Below, in pieces: positions 1 through 9,231 of a stretch of 64,000 nucleotides of DNA (positions within the stretch are counted from its first letter, which is position 1; every line of letters begins with the position of its first letter). Source of the DNA: Pyricularia pennisetigena (Eukaryota; Ascomycota; Sordariomycetes; Magnaporthales; Pyriculariaceae). The notes under the pieces were generated by a model, which made no database searches, was not told where the DNA came from, and saw only the letters and a program-made list of their open reading frames with translations. A program made the position numbers and the translations under genes. The stretch spans positions 2,270,909 through 2,334,908 of the forward strand of contig NC_043743.1 in assembly GCF_004337985.1 (NCBI RefSeq). The letters are read 5' to 3'.

Positions 1-557
1 AAATGACATATGCCAAAATCAACGAGACGGTAACCTGGATGCCCCTGAAAAATTCAACAACCCTTCTCGAGGCGGCTGAAGGCCTACGCTCACCCAAGGC
101 GAGCGGCTGGAGTGAGAATGGCCGCATAGGCCTCTTTCCAGAAGACCAGTACGTCATCGGAGTCAGTAACAGCAACACGACAGAGGTTGTCGACCTGCTG
201 GTATACAGCCTCGACGATGGCAGCCATCCGTTTCACCTCCACGGACATGACTTTTGGATCATGGCTACTGGAGACAGCGGGTTCGACTGGAACAAGTACA
301 ATACTGAGATCATGTCCTCGACCGGAGAGAGCCTGGCCAATGTGACGAAGCGTGATACTCTCACTATCAAGCCGTATGCGTGGGTTTTGATTCGCTTCGT
401 GGCCGACAACCCTGGTCTGTGGGCTTTCCACTGTCACATGTCTTGGCACATGGAAGCCGGCCTGATGATGCAATTCATGAGCGGAGCAAAGCAGCTCGAG
501 AAATTGCAAGTTCCTGATGGTGTTGCAAATTTGTGCACTACTCCTCATCCTGATTGA
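1..557 (+). CDS. Laccase / multicopper oxidase, C-terminal part (5' truncated by window edge)
   Basis: This is the last exon of a multicopper oxidase. The reading frame is open from base 3 to a TGA at 555-557, and the rest lies left of the window. It shows the two C-terminal copper signatures: HPFHLHGHDFW, with ligands for the type 1 and type 2/3 coppers, and HCHMSWHMEAGL, which carries the His-Cys-His bridge and the second T1 histidine. The residue ten after the bridging Cys is Leu, the position of the T1 axial residue in fungal laccases, where Leu or Phe goes with higher redox potential. Laccases are normally secreted and oxidise phenols while reducing oxygen to water. The signal peptide and first two cupredoxin domains cannot be seen. 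Ferroxidase is less likely because the spacing is laccase-like. The copper transporter at 4.4 kb is in the same window, but co-regulation is not shown. Confidence 0.9.
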   Translation, partial: MTYAKINETVTWMPLKNSTTLLEAAEGLRSPKASGWSENGRIGLFPEDQYVIGVSNSNTTEVVDLLVYSLDDGSHPFHLHGHDFWIMATGDSGFDWNKYNTEIMSSTGESLANVTKRDTLTIKPYAWVLIRFVADNPGLWAFHCHMSWHMEAGLMMQFMSGAKQLEKLQVPDGVANLCTTPHPD

Positions 558-1197
558 GAATGAAAGACCTTTGGCGGATGGTCTCGATTCAATTTTTTTT
601 TCTTTTCTTTTGGAATAGTCCACCATGGACTTACACAACCAAATACAAAAAAAAAAAAGAAGAAAAAAAAAAAAAAACTTTTCACGGCGGATATCCGTGC
701 TAATCGTACTACGGGGTGATGGCGGATGACAAGCCCTGGAACACACGCAAGAAGGGTGGATAACCTTGAGCTCTGAGCTGGAAAGCAGGGGGAGAAAATG
801 GCACCTTGTGTGCAAATTGGCGACAAGTTAATCATATAATCGTGTCGCAGGCACAGAATGATTGACTCCAGTTATATGGAGTATTGATCCCGCCTGACAA
901 CCTCGCTCATGCGTAAATACGCGGAATAGGAGCAGGTTCTTTTCGGAGTAATCAATATTAACGAGAAAGAGGCTTTTTCGGCAAGACGTGTTGCGGCGCG
1001 TGTGGGGACTGTACCCACGCACGGGCCCAGCAAAGCTGACATGCGCCCGTTGTCGGACTGTTTTGTTTGTACAATAACCACCATACGCTCCATACTTATA
1101 AGCCCTTGACTAGAATCTCCTTTTTTTGAGAAATGATAAAGGGCCAACGGAAAGAATAAACAAATACAATTTGGAATTCAGAAAGGCTGCCGAAAGG
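558..1197. other. Intergenic, laccase 3' side and hydrolase promoter
   Basis: No gene is seen. The stretch holds a T-rich run near 592-610 and an A-rich run at about 648-677, which are probably 3' flank of the laccase. A TATA-like CTTATAAG lies near 1095-1102, about 100 bp before the ATG of the next gene. Confidence 0.5.
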
Positions 1198-2131
1198 ATG
1201 ATGAGATTACCGTTTCGTCGTGGCATGGCCACAAACACCGCGGCAACGCTGCGAAACGCACGCAAGGTTGTTTGCATTGGTCGCAACTACGCAGACCACA
1301 TTGCCGAGTTGAACAGCGCCAAGCCCAAGCAGCCATTTTTCTTCCTCAAGCCGCCGTCATCGATTGTTGCGCCCGGCGCTGGACCTGTGATCCGACCCAA
1401 AGGTGTCGACCTTCACTACGAGGTGGAGCTGGCTCTCATCATTGGCAAGGAGGTCAAGAACTTGAAGGCAGACGACGACCAGGGTGCTCTAGATGCCATT
1501 GAAAGTCAGTCTTTGGCCACTATTATCTCTCTGCGTCTACCTGCTATCAACTGCCCAGAATCCCTCTCCACCATTGACATTTTACAACGAACGTTGAGCC
1601 CCGTGAATGACTGATGGGTAGTCAGTCGGAAGAGAAAAAAAGAAAAAAAAAAAAAGAAAAAAGGAAATCCTGAAAACTAACCAAGCCTCCCCACCTCATG
1701 AAGGCTATGCCCTCAGCATCGATATGACAGCCCGCAACGTCCAGAACGAGGCCAAGAAGAAGGGACTCCCCTGGGACATTGCCAAGGGCTTCGACACCTT
1801 CCTGCCATTCAGCCATATCATCCCCAAATCGGCCATCCCGGACCCTCACAACGTCGAGCTGTACCTCAGCGTCAACGGCGAGGTCCGCCAGCAGGACTCC
1901 ACCAACCTGCTCCTGTTCAGGATCCCCCGCGTCCTGAGCGACATCTCGAGCGTCATGACCCTCGAGAAGGGCGACATTGTGCTCACCGGCACCCCCAAGG
2001 GCGTCGGCCCCGTCGTGCCCGGCGACGTCATGCGTGCCGGCATTCGCGTCAACGGCAAGGACATCGAGGAGGCCCGCATTGAGATCCCGGTGGAGGAGTC
2101 TACCAGCGACTATGTTTACAAGGAGACTTAG
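1198..2131 (+). CDS. Acylpyruvate hydrolase, fumarylacetoacetate hydrolase family (FAHD1-like)
   Basis: The model has two exons, 1198-1504 and 1704-2131, with a GTCAGT donor at 1505 and an ATGAAG acceptor, giving about 244 residues. The join reads ESYALSIDMTARN, which matches the family. FAHD1-type enzymes hydrolyse acylpyruvates or decarboxylate oxaloacetate in mitochondria using Mg2+. Visible features are the N-terminal GRNYADH, the metal-ligand pair in HYEVELALIIG (two Glu), the Asp of SIDMTARN, and the TGTPKGVGP loop. The C-terminus is a typical FAH end. An open frame extends upstream but has no ATG, so I start at the double ATG at 1198/1201; ATG 1225 is also possible. The short basic N-terminus (MMRLPFRRGMATN) would suit mitochondrial import. 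The gene is convergent with the 3-HAA dioxygenase, with about 180 bp between stop codons. Confidence 0.88.
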
Positions 2132-2311
2132 AGTATTGCCGCCCCTCAGGAAATACGAACTTGTCATGTAAAACTCATGTACATAACTCGTTTTGTAACT
2201 GCTCACTATATACAAGATACAAGGCGATTGATGACGATGGGAGGTTACCGCAGCACCAGCAAAGAGTCCGATGAATGCCAAACTGCAAGATTGAACCTTG
2301 AGAAAATCGAA

Positions 2312-3173
2312 TCACGCCTTGTTCGGATCCGGGATCGAACCAGGCTTTGGGCACCAGTCGGCCAACTCTCCACACTTGGCACACTTGCGCAGAGAGTCGT
2401 CAGATTTGAACGCCTCGACCCCGGCCTTGATCTGCGTTCCGAGATCGGTGCAGTGGAAGGACGCCTCGTGTACGACCTGGCCGGGCGTACAATCCGGGTT
2501 CTGGCAGTACCACCGCATGCGGTCGACGGAGCCCTCGGGACGACGCTGCTCGAGCACAACCCCGACGGTGTCGGCAAACCTCACCGGGTTGTGCGGCGTG
2601 TTCCCCGGCAGCAGGAACATGTCGCCCTCGCGGATGATGATGTCCCTGAAGACGCCGTCGTCGACCACCTTGAGCATCATGGCGCCCTTGTACTGGTAGA
2701 ACCACTCAGGGGTCTGGTTGATGTGATAGTCGGTCCGGGCATTGGGGCCGCCGACGATCTAGACCGGTTGCCGAACATTTGTGAGTGAGTTTATGCGAGA
2801 GAATTGTCATGTTTGGTGGGATACCCCCCTAGACCGGAAAAATAAAATAAAGAACAAACGCACCATGACTGTAAAATCATCATTGTACACGCAATAGTTG
2901 TTGATGGGGGGCTTGAGGAGATGCGAATTTTCTTCTAGCCTGGGTTTGTTAAAGAAAAAAAAAAAAGGTCCCCCGACAGGGATTGTTTGCTATGCATTAG
3001 TCCTTGTCTCTAGGCGATCGTAGGTGCATACTCAAACGAGACCTAAAGATAGATCGAGGGAAAAGGCAGCGCCATGTTTATTCACATGGGCAACCCATGG
3101 GGAGAAAACACATGCTCTTGAAGATTGATAAACTTGCTCACCATTTAGGCAGATTTACCGGTGGGGCCAGCAT
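2312..3173 (-). CDS. BNA1: 3-hydroxyanthranilate 3,4-dioxygenase
   Basis: Three exons are read on the minus strand: 3173-3142, 2939-2864 and 2758-2312. They give 184 residues, normal for this family. The tiny first exon encodes [10 protein letters not shown] plus two bases of the Trp codon, and exon 2 continues [11 protein letters not shown]. The enzyme opens 3-hydroxyanthranilate to the precursor of quinolinate in the kynurenine route to NAD, in the cytosol. It is a cupin: iron ligands are His and Glu in [17 protein letters not shown] and His in [13 protein letters not shown]-terminal Cys-rich part ([16 protein letters not shown]) resembles the rubredoxin-like metal site of bacterial and fungal members. 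All three junctions keep the conserved frame, so the model is strong. The first intron is about 200 bp, rather long for this locus. Confidence 0.92.
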
Positions 3174-4413
3174 TGTTCGTAAAGAAAACAGGACCAGGTT
3201 GTATGAGTGAAATAAAGAATTTGACTCTTTGGAAACGCCGAAGAGCTAGTTGTTTGTTTATTCACTTATCTCGTTCAGGCGTTTAGATTAGATCTCTATG
3301 CGATGGGAACAGCCTTGATTCAATGTCCCTCGGTAAGTCAGTCGAATGGGTGAGTTGTTTGGCAGGTGGTAGCCCTCATGTGCTGAGCAGATTTGGTCAG
3401 CAAAAAATAGCACGAGGCTCGTTTACCCTAAGCAAGGTTGAGGGGTGCAGCATTGGATGAATTAGCTGGATTGGATTACTTGCGCAAAACAAAGCAGCCA
3501 TAGCTCCGGTAGGGCGCTGTACTAAGGCAAGTACCGCCAGGCCAGAGAAAGCTCAAGCAGTCACCTGCCTGCGGATCCCCCACCCGTTGTCTGATCTTTA
3601 GCCTGACCATCTCTTTATGACGAGCAAATAGTGTCCTATAAAACCCCACGTCATTCGAGAGAAGCTTTCTCCAACGGGAGGATTGACGGTTGATTGGATT
3701 CCATCCGTTTAGCACAATAGAGCCTCCCAAAAAAAAAAAAAAAAATGACTTGAAAGTCAATAGAATTTACACGATTTGATTTCTGGTCTACAGTTTATAC
3801 AAGTGCCTACCTAGCAATTCCCATTATACCTGTCACCTCCCACTTGACGATGGAACGAATGAGCAGTGCTACGTTGGCCTGAGCAGGTGTTGGAAATTCA
3901 ATTCGGTCTGACGCGCCAGATGCTTGATCGGACCAAAGAGTGGAGTTGGCTTGACCCTTGTAAACGTGGCGTGTCAAATCGAAGAAAACCCGCTCATACT
4001 AAACTGTCCCCAATCACCCCTGTCTCTCCAGTAGCTGAGACGGATTCCAAGGGGAGGGGGGGTAGACGCCTTTCGCCGTACCTAGTATATGAGTAGAAGC
4101 ATCCGCCTGGTCTTGTTATAACCCGAACGCGGAATCTGTACTGAACCCCCCCCCCCCCATCTGATTGTTTCCTCTTGAAAGTTTGTCTTCAATCTCAGAC
4201 ATTTTTTTCTTGTTTCTTTTGGTTCCTGCTGTAACGCGGCGACCGCCTTCTCCAACGAAAACCCCAGAAAGCCTAACGCACGTCGCAACCTTGACCCTTG
4301 CAGAACGCGCTCCTGCTCGTTCGCCCATCTCCCATCGCCGCCGAGCTCAGCCCGAACCTCATAACGACAGGGAATATCGCCTACCACGACAAATCACCTT
4401 GACGCGCGCAGAA
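3174..4413. other. Intergenic between divergent BNA1-like and copper transporter genes
   Basis: I see no protein-coding frame with family features. The stretch holds A16 near 3729-3744 and a run of 13 C at 4146-4158 within the presumed 5' leader or promoter of the copper transporter. It serves two divergent promoters. Confidence 0.5.
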
Positions 4414-5359
4414 ATGGACGCCCACGCCCACCACATGATGGACCACAGCGGGATGGACCACGGCGGAATGGATCATGGCGGCATGGATCACGGCGGCCAC
4501 GGCGGAGGCGGCATGGACATGGAAAGGTGCAGCATGAACGTAAGACTTCATATTTGCTTTCTTGCTTTTCGCTTTTCCAGAAGCCACACACAACTCTCCC
4601 CGCAAAAGCCGTCATTGGACGAGGATGCTTCCTCAAGAGGAGCTGAGCTATTGTTTCTTACTGACATATTTGCTGTACGGATAGATGCTCTTCACATGGA
4701 GCACCAAGAACCTCTGCATCGTCTTTGAACAGTGGCACATCCGCTCGACCGCCGGCCTGATATTCTCCCTCCTCGCCGTCGTCGCCATCGGCGCCGGCTA
4801 CGAAGCCCTTCGCGAATCGATCCGTCGTTATGAACACCACCTCAACAAGAAGAACGAGGCTGTTCCTCGTAAGTTATAAACCTCCGCCCCCTCTCTTTCC
4901 CCTTGCATCATCAATATATGGCATCCCCAGTCGAGGAGCAGACCGAGTCGGGCGTCATGAACTTTCATACCATGTTGTCGCGAACCCCTGCTAAGATCCG
5001 ACGAGCCGAGGCGGACGACAATGTTAACGAGAACACCCCGTTCGTCCCCCCAGGCCAGAGCCGCCCCAAGGTCACGCGCGAGGCTCACTTTGTCAAGGCT
5101 GTGCTGTATGGAATCCAGAACTTTTACGCCTTTATGATCATGTAGGTTTTCTTTCCCCTCCTTCTCGTATTTGGACATGTCAAAGTCTCGGACGTTGCAT
5201 CAACTGACCAGCGATGATTTTTTTTTTCCCCCTCATTCTAGGCTCATCTTCATGACTTACAACGGTTGGGTTATGCTTGCTGTTTCGTTTGGTGCTTTTG
5301 TGGGATATCTGCTGTTTGGAGGCTCTACTCCCGCGACAAAAGAGACGGCTTGTCATTAA
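4414..5359 (+). CDS. Ctr-family copper transporter
   Basis: Four exons (4414-4539, 4685-4868, 4931-5141, 5242-5359) give 212 residues. Ctr proteins form trimers that import Cu(I) through a Met-lined pore at the plasma or vacuolar membrane. The N-terminus is His/Met-rich with repeated MDHGG units, a typical extracellular copper trap. Exon 2 starts with MLFTW and the first membrane segment. Exon 3 ends in segment two, and the exon 3-4 junction rebuilds the essential MxxxM motif (MLIFM), which supports that junction. Segment three contains GAFVG, the GxxxG helix-packing motif. The loop between segments 1 and 2 is long and charged, as in fungal members. A short C-terminal tail ends in CH, resembling the Cys/His ends that pass copper to chaperones. 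The gene is convergent with the Nudix gene. Copper-responsive promoter sites were not identified. Confidence 0.93.
4439..4500 (+). repeat. Tandem MDHGG-coding repeat in copper transporter
   Basis: Imperfect tandem units of about 15 bp encode MDHSG and then three MDHGG. They form the metal-binding N-terminus and could vary in copy number between strains. Confidence 0.75.
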
Positions 5360-5795
5360 TTGAAATATCTATTGCGGATACCAAGAGCATCAGCTCTAAA
5401 AGAGAGGAATACCTGGCCGATCAGGGTCGGCAGACAGGCCTGTTGTGTGGATGTTTGGAGTACCGGATACAAGGATGAGGTCGAATAGGGACAGTCCCAC
5501 ACTAATGGGGATTAAATGGCCATATCAATAGCCTAGCTCGTCCAATGTGTTGTACATTGGCGTCTGGGAGCATTGGCGGCTGCTGAGGCGAAATAGAGGA
5601 AGCCTGTTTCAAATGACCATCTGCTCTGTCTGTGCCCACCCCCAAGCGTAGTCGACAATACGCTTACTGTCAGGTTTCTTTCCTGACAAGTCTTTCAACG
5701 TCTCAAGTTAAATTGGATCAAATTCTCCAACATATCTATCATGACAAAGAATCTGTGTATGAATCTAGAACCCGCATCTGCCCAAGCCTCAGGAC
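5360..5795. other. Convergent 3' intergenic space
   Basis: The stretch lies between the stops of the copper transporter and the Nudix gene. It presumably contains both 3' UTRs. No further gene is seen. Confidence 0.5.
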
Positions 5796-6870
5796 TCACA
5801 ACTTGGTCTCAAGCATCTGGCTCTCTAGTTCTTGGATCATCTTCTCGTCCCCATACTCGTCATTGTGCTCAAACTCGGGCTCCTCTCCGTATGCAACGCG
5901 AGCCGCGTCCACCAGGATCCTGCCCGTCATGCCCCAGACCGTGAATCTAGTCTCGGGTGCCGACTCCTCAGGCTCCGCCAGCGCAGCCTGGCCGCCCTCG
6001 CGCTCCTTGGGCCTCGTGACGCACTGTCGGTCGATGGGCACGTGAAAGTAGTGCACCCGCCACCTGTAGTTGTTGTAATCCAACCAGCGGCCTTCGTACC
6101 ACTGGCCCGGAGGCGGGGTCGCGCCGCCACCGCTCTCGTCCTGAGCCTTGAGGAAGTTGTGGAACGGCGCGCTGAACACGGCCGCCACCTCCTTGGCGTC
6201 GAGCCTGGGGATCAGCGTGTCGTCGACGTTGGGCAGCTCGGCCCCGTCGACCTTGGACGGGTCCGGGTGCAGAAAGGCCACGCACGGCCTGACCACCAGA
6301 CCTGTCCTCGCCAGGCTGTGCGGGAGGTGGCAGAGGTTCTCTATCACGAACGGCGCCGGGAGCTTGCTGTCGTCCATGGGCAGGCCGATCTCTTCCCAGG
6401 CCTCGCGGCGGGCTATTTGGTCTATGTCCAAGGCCGAGTACAGTCAGTACTTGAGGAACGACATCAGCGCATACCGAGCTGTCAAAGCCCGCTTTCGTAA
6501 AGAAACTTGGGAGCAGCTGCATTAAAGGTACGGGCCGACGCACATGGTGACTCGTGGACAGAATCCGCCTTGCCTCCCGGAAATGCAGCCTGGCCTATTG
6601 TCAAGCCGAACCAAATCAGCATCAGCACCATTCATGATAATACAAAAAAAGGACTGTCAAAATAAGCGCTTTCAGACCTGAAAAGCTGCGAAGCGTGGCC
6701 GAGCGCATCGTTATGACCACCCTCAAGTCTCCAGCGCGGTCCGCATAGAGGAGGAGAAGGACGGCCGCTCGCCGGGTCGCCGGGAGCCGGTCCCACAGTG
6801 GAAATGGCGGCGATTGATATGCCCGGAGGCGGGCGATTGCAGCCTTGGATTTTGTGAGCACCCTGTTCAT
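5796..6870 (-). CDS. Coenzyme A diphosphatase, Nudix family (Pcd1/NUDT7-like)
   Basis: Three exons, 6870-6678, 6594-6544 and 6421-5796, give about 289 residues. The enzyme class cleaves CoA and CoA derivatives to phosphopantetheine plus 3',5'-ADP, usually in peroxisomes. Exon 1 has the NuCoA signature VVITMRSATLRSF. The 51-bp middle exon supplies QAAFPGGKADSVHESP, and exon 3 completes the Nudix box with QIARREAWEEIGLP (catalytic Glu pair in REAWEE). Joining across both introns restores the exact NuCoA motif, so the splicing is well supported. The apparent upstream Met is a GTG; the first ATG gives MNRVLTKSKAAIARL. The last three residues are TKL, close to the SKL peroxisomal signal. An assembly gap begins 19 bp upstream of the ATG, so extra 5' sequence cannot be excluded. 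Confidence 0.9.
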
Positions 6871-6888
6871 GTTGTACACTTTTTTTTT

Positions 6889-6931
6889 NNNNNNNNNNNN
6901 NNNNNNNNNNNNNNNNNNNNNNNNNNNNNNN
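6889..6931. other. Assembly gap (43 N) inside a T-run
   Basis: The Ns are flanked by T8 on the left and T5 on the right, so the gap probably reflects an unresolved homopolymer. It separates the Nudix ATG from the orphan exon at 7101-7304. Confidence 0.95.
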
Positions 6932-7100
6932 TTTTTGGGAGCTTCCCCGTGGTTGCAGTCTCCTCTCCCTTCCTAATCTGCCCCTCACTGGGCTATCCAC
7001 CCTCCGTGGGTTGTTTTGATTGCAGGAGTATAAAAAAAAGGCAGGGACACGGATTGAAGTGCCGGTGCAGACAGTTCAGGTGGTTTTCAATATTACTGAC

Positions 7101-7304
7101 CAGGGATCTCTTGTTCAGCTGGCCCATTGTAGACGCATCCCAGTAGTATGAGCCCTCGTCCTCAACTATCTGCAAGTCCGCAGCCGCCGGTGTCGATGAG
7201 ATGATCTCGTTGGTGGCTTCAATAACTGAGTTGAGTTCGCCGTCCGTGAATTTAGTCTCACCGGAGCCAATTTCGAGCTCGTTGTCAGTAGTATGCGTCG
7301 CCAT
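7101..7304 (-). CDS. Orphan coding exon, function unknown, downstream part lost at the gap
   Basis: An ATG at 7304 opens 68 codons with strong coding character (many C/G third positions): acidic residues, then SYYWDAST, ending at a GTCAGT donor. I do not recognise the protein. A possible second exon starts after the acceptor near 6985 (reading PSEGQIRKGEE) and runs into the N gap. Either this is a short separate gene whose end is hidden by the gap, or it supplies an alternative N-terminus to the Nudix gene on the same strand. The 68 codons contain no known motif, membrane segment or targeting signal. Confidence 0.45.
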
Positions 7305-8202
7305 CTTTTGTTGAACAAAAGGGCCTCGATTCCTCACGTGGGTAGTTAGCAAGTACTAGGAATTGGTATCCAGAGCCTCGGCAACGGTTGGCGCCTATGT
7401 TGCGTCACAGTTGAGACCAAACGCTGCAGGTAGTGGGGTAAGCTTCGGCCGAGTGGTTTATAGCATTAGGTTTGTTACAAACCCGAGTGGCACCGTAATG
7501 TATATAACATAAACATGTCATCAGTAATGCCACTTGTATATCACAGCCCTGAATGGACTGGACAGTTTGACAGGATAAAAATCATGTCCACCATGACGAA
7601 AAGCACATGGAGAGTAATTCGCACAACCACCATGGATCAAGTTTTTACGAAAATTCGAGTAGTAGCAGTCTTGGGCAATCCAGTCTGACCGCCACAATCT
7701 ACCATGACCAGAGAAATTCCTACAGTATCCCAGAAACCGGCAGTCTCTGTAGGGATTCAAGAACATCATCATCGCGTGACGATCAAGTGAGCCTAGGAAG
7801 GCATGGTGAAACTCGAGTTCGTTTTTGTATTCCGCCGTCCTAAGCAAGCCCTCAAACGCCTAATGAACCACCGTCATCCTTTTTTTTTATCTCCGGTATG
7901 ACAGCCATGCCCCCACGTGTGGAATAAATCCGAAATGCATCTCTGGCATCTCCAGCCCGTTGAACTTCGAGTCCGTAGAATCGTCATCGCAGAGGGGGCG
8001 GCCCGGGAATATATCGTGCTCGGTTCTCGTGTCATGACTGCGTGAAAGGTGACGGAAGGCGCCTTGCGTTAGCGGCCACGGTCGTCGGATTGTGTACTGC
8101 TCGCTTTCTTTTGTGGTGCAGAACATGATTGGAGACGCGCACGCGCGCGAGGCCACATACCCAAAGCCCAAAAAATGCTCACAAATTCGAAGAAAGACAT
8201 GC
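7305..8202. other. Intergenic, no supported gene
   Basis: Overlapping frames of 78-128 codons exist on both strands, but none has a family motif or a clear codon pattern. The part next to 8203 is presumably the 3' UTR of the eL42 gene. A tRNA-like D-arm at 7448 was examined and rejected. Confidence 0.4.
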
Positions 8203-8630
8203 TTAGAAAACGAGCGCAGCGCCCTTGGTCTTCTTGTCACCACTGCAAAGCCACAAAGATTTCTAGTCAGCAATTGTGTTCCCAGGACAAATCATCCCGC
8301 ACCACAGATCCCATCGTATCGACGCCTCCCGGAAGGAATGAAAACTGACCCAAGCTCGAAGTGCTTGCATCGCTTGATCGGAAGCTGGCACTTGGTCTTG
8401 CAAACGGTGCACTCCAGTCTCAACACAATCTTCTTGGTGGTCTTTGCCTTCTTGTGGAAGACGGGCTTGGTCTGACCACCGTATCCGGACTGCTTGCGGT
8501 CGTATCGGCGCTTTCCCTGGGCAAAAGAAGAGGCCTTGCCAGCCTTGTACTGGGTCACACGGTGGTTGGTGTGCTTCTTGCACTCCTTTCCGGCGCAGTA
8601 CGTCCGGCGCGTCTTCGGGATGTTGACCAT
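8203..8630 (-). CDS. RPL42: 60S ribosomal protein eL42 (L36a/L44 family)
   Basis: Two exons, 8630-8350 and 8242-8203, give exactly 106 residues, the standard length. The protein sits near the ribosomal E site. The sequence starts [12 protein letters not shown] and has the zinc-finger-like Cys pairs (TYCAGKEC and later CTVCKTKC). The second exon adds only [12 protein letters not shown], and the junction rebuilds ELGGDKKTKG. Residue 56 is Pro (in TKPVFHKK), the cycloheximide-sensitive state; Gln there gives resistance in several yeasts. Further non-coding exons upstream are possible, as in many ribosomal protein genes, but cannot be shown. Confidence 0.97.
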
Positions 8631-9231
8631 TTTGAATGTGAACGTCGACGGTACTGGGCGTAGATGTTCGGTGATTTGGGCGTTGGTTTGGATGGAGGGG
8701 AGGCAAGATCGCGAGAACACTGCGGATTTTCGATAGGTGCTGCACAGAATCCCAATCTGTGGGCGCCCACCAGGATTCCGCTTCTGGGTCACGTGCTGGG
8801 TGGGGTGGTGGGACCCCAGACTTGGTTCGAAGAAAGGACGCTCGCAGAACGACTTGGCCCGTGCAACAGATATCTAAATTCCCAGCAAAGCCAGCCATGG
8901 CAGCTCAATTCGTCCAGAAATTGTTGCGAGTCAATTCGAAACCAATAATTTCAGACTAGGTCGATACACTCACTGTTCTTGACCAGCATCCGTAACAGTA
9001 TCCTACACATTCAAGCGGTGCAGCTCCTGCACAGTATTTTTCAACGGTTCGCATGGAGGAGACAAAGTGTATCATTCACCAAGATAATTCTATACCAAAA
9101 AGAAATGTGGGTTTTTCCTTTGTAGATTTAACCCGAGAGGCGGAGAATCCTCTCGTCCAAGAGAAACGCAGACAGATAAAATCACACTTGGGAAAGTACT
9201 TGTTTTACATATTTGCAGCACGGCATTCTCC
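8631..9231. other. Promoter of eL42 and 3' flank of the disordered-protein gene
   Basis: About 600 bp with no recognisable gene. It lies upstream of the minus-strand ribosomal gene and downstream of the next minus-strand gene. Confidence 0.5.

Noticed and set aside
2331..2341. GGGATCGAACC, reverse of a tRNA B-box (GGTTCGATCCC)
   Set aside because: It lies in the coding end of the 3-HAA dioxygenase ([10 protein letters not shown]), and no cloverleaf or A-box at the right distance is found.
7448..7490. GGCCGAGTGG followed by a hairpin, like the D-arm and anticodon arm of tRNA-Ser/Leu
   Set aside because: No T-arm B-box, no matching acceptor stem, and the anticodon loop lacks the expected T33.
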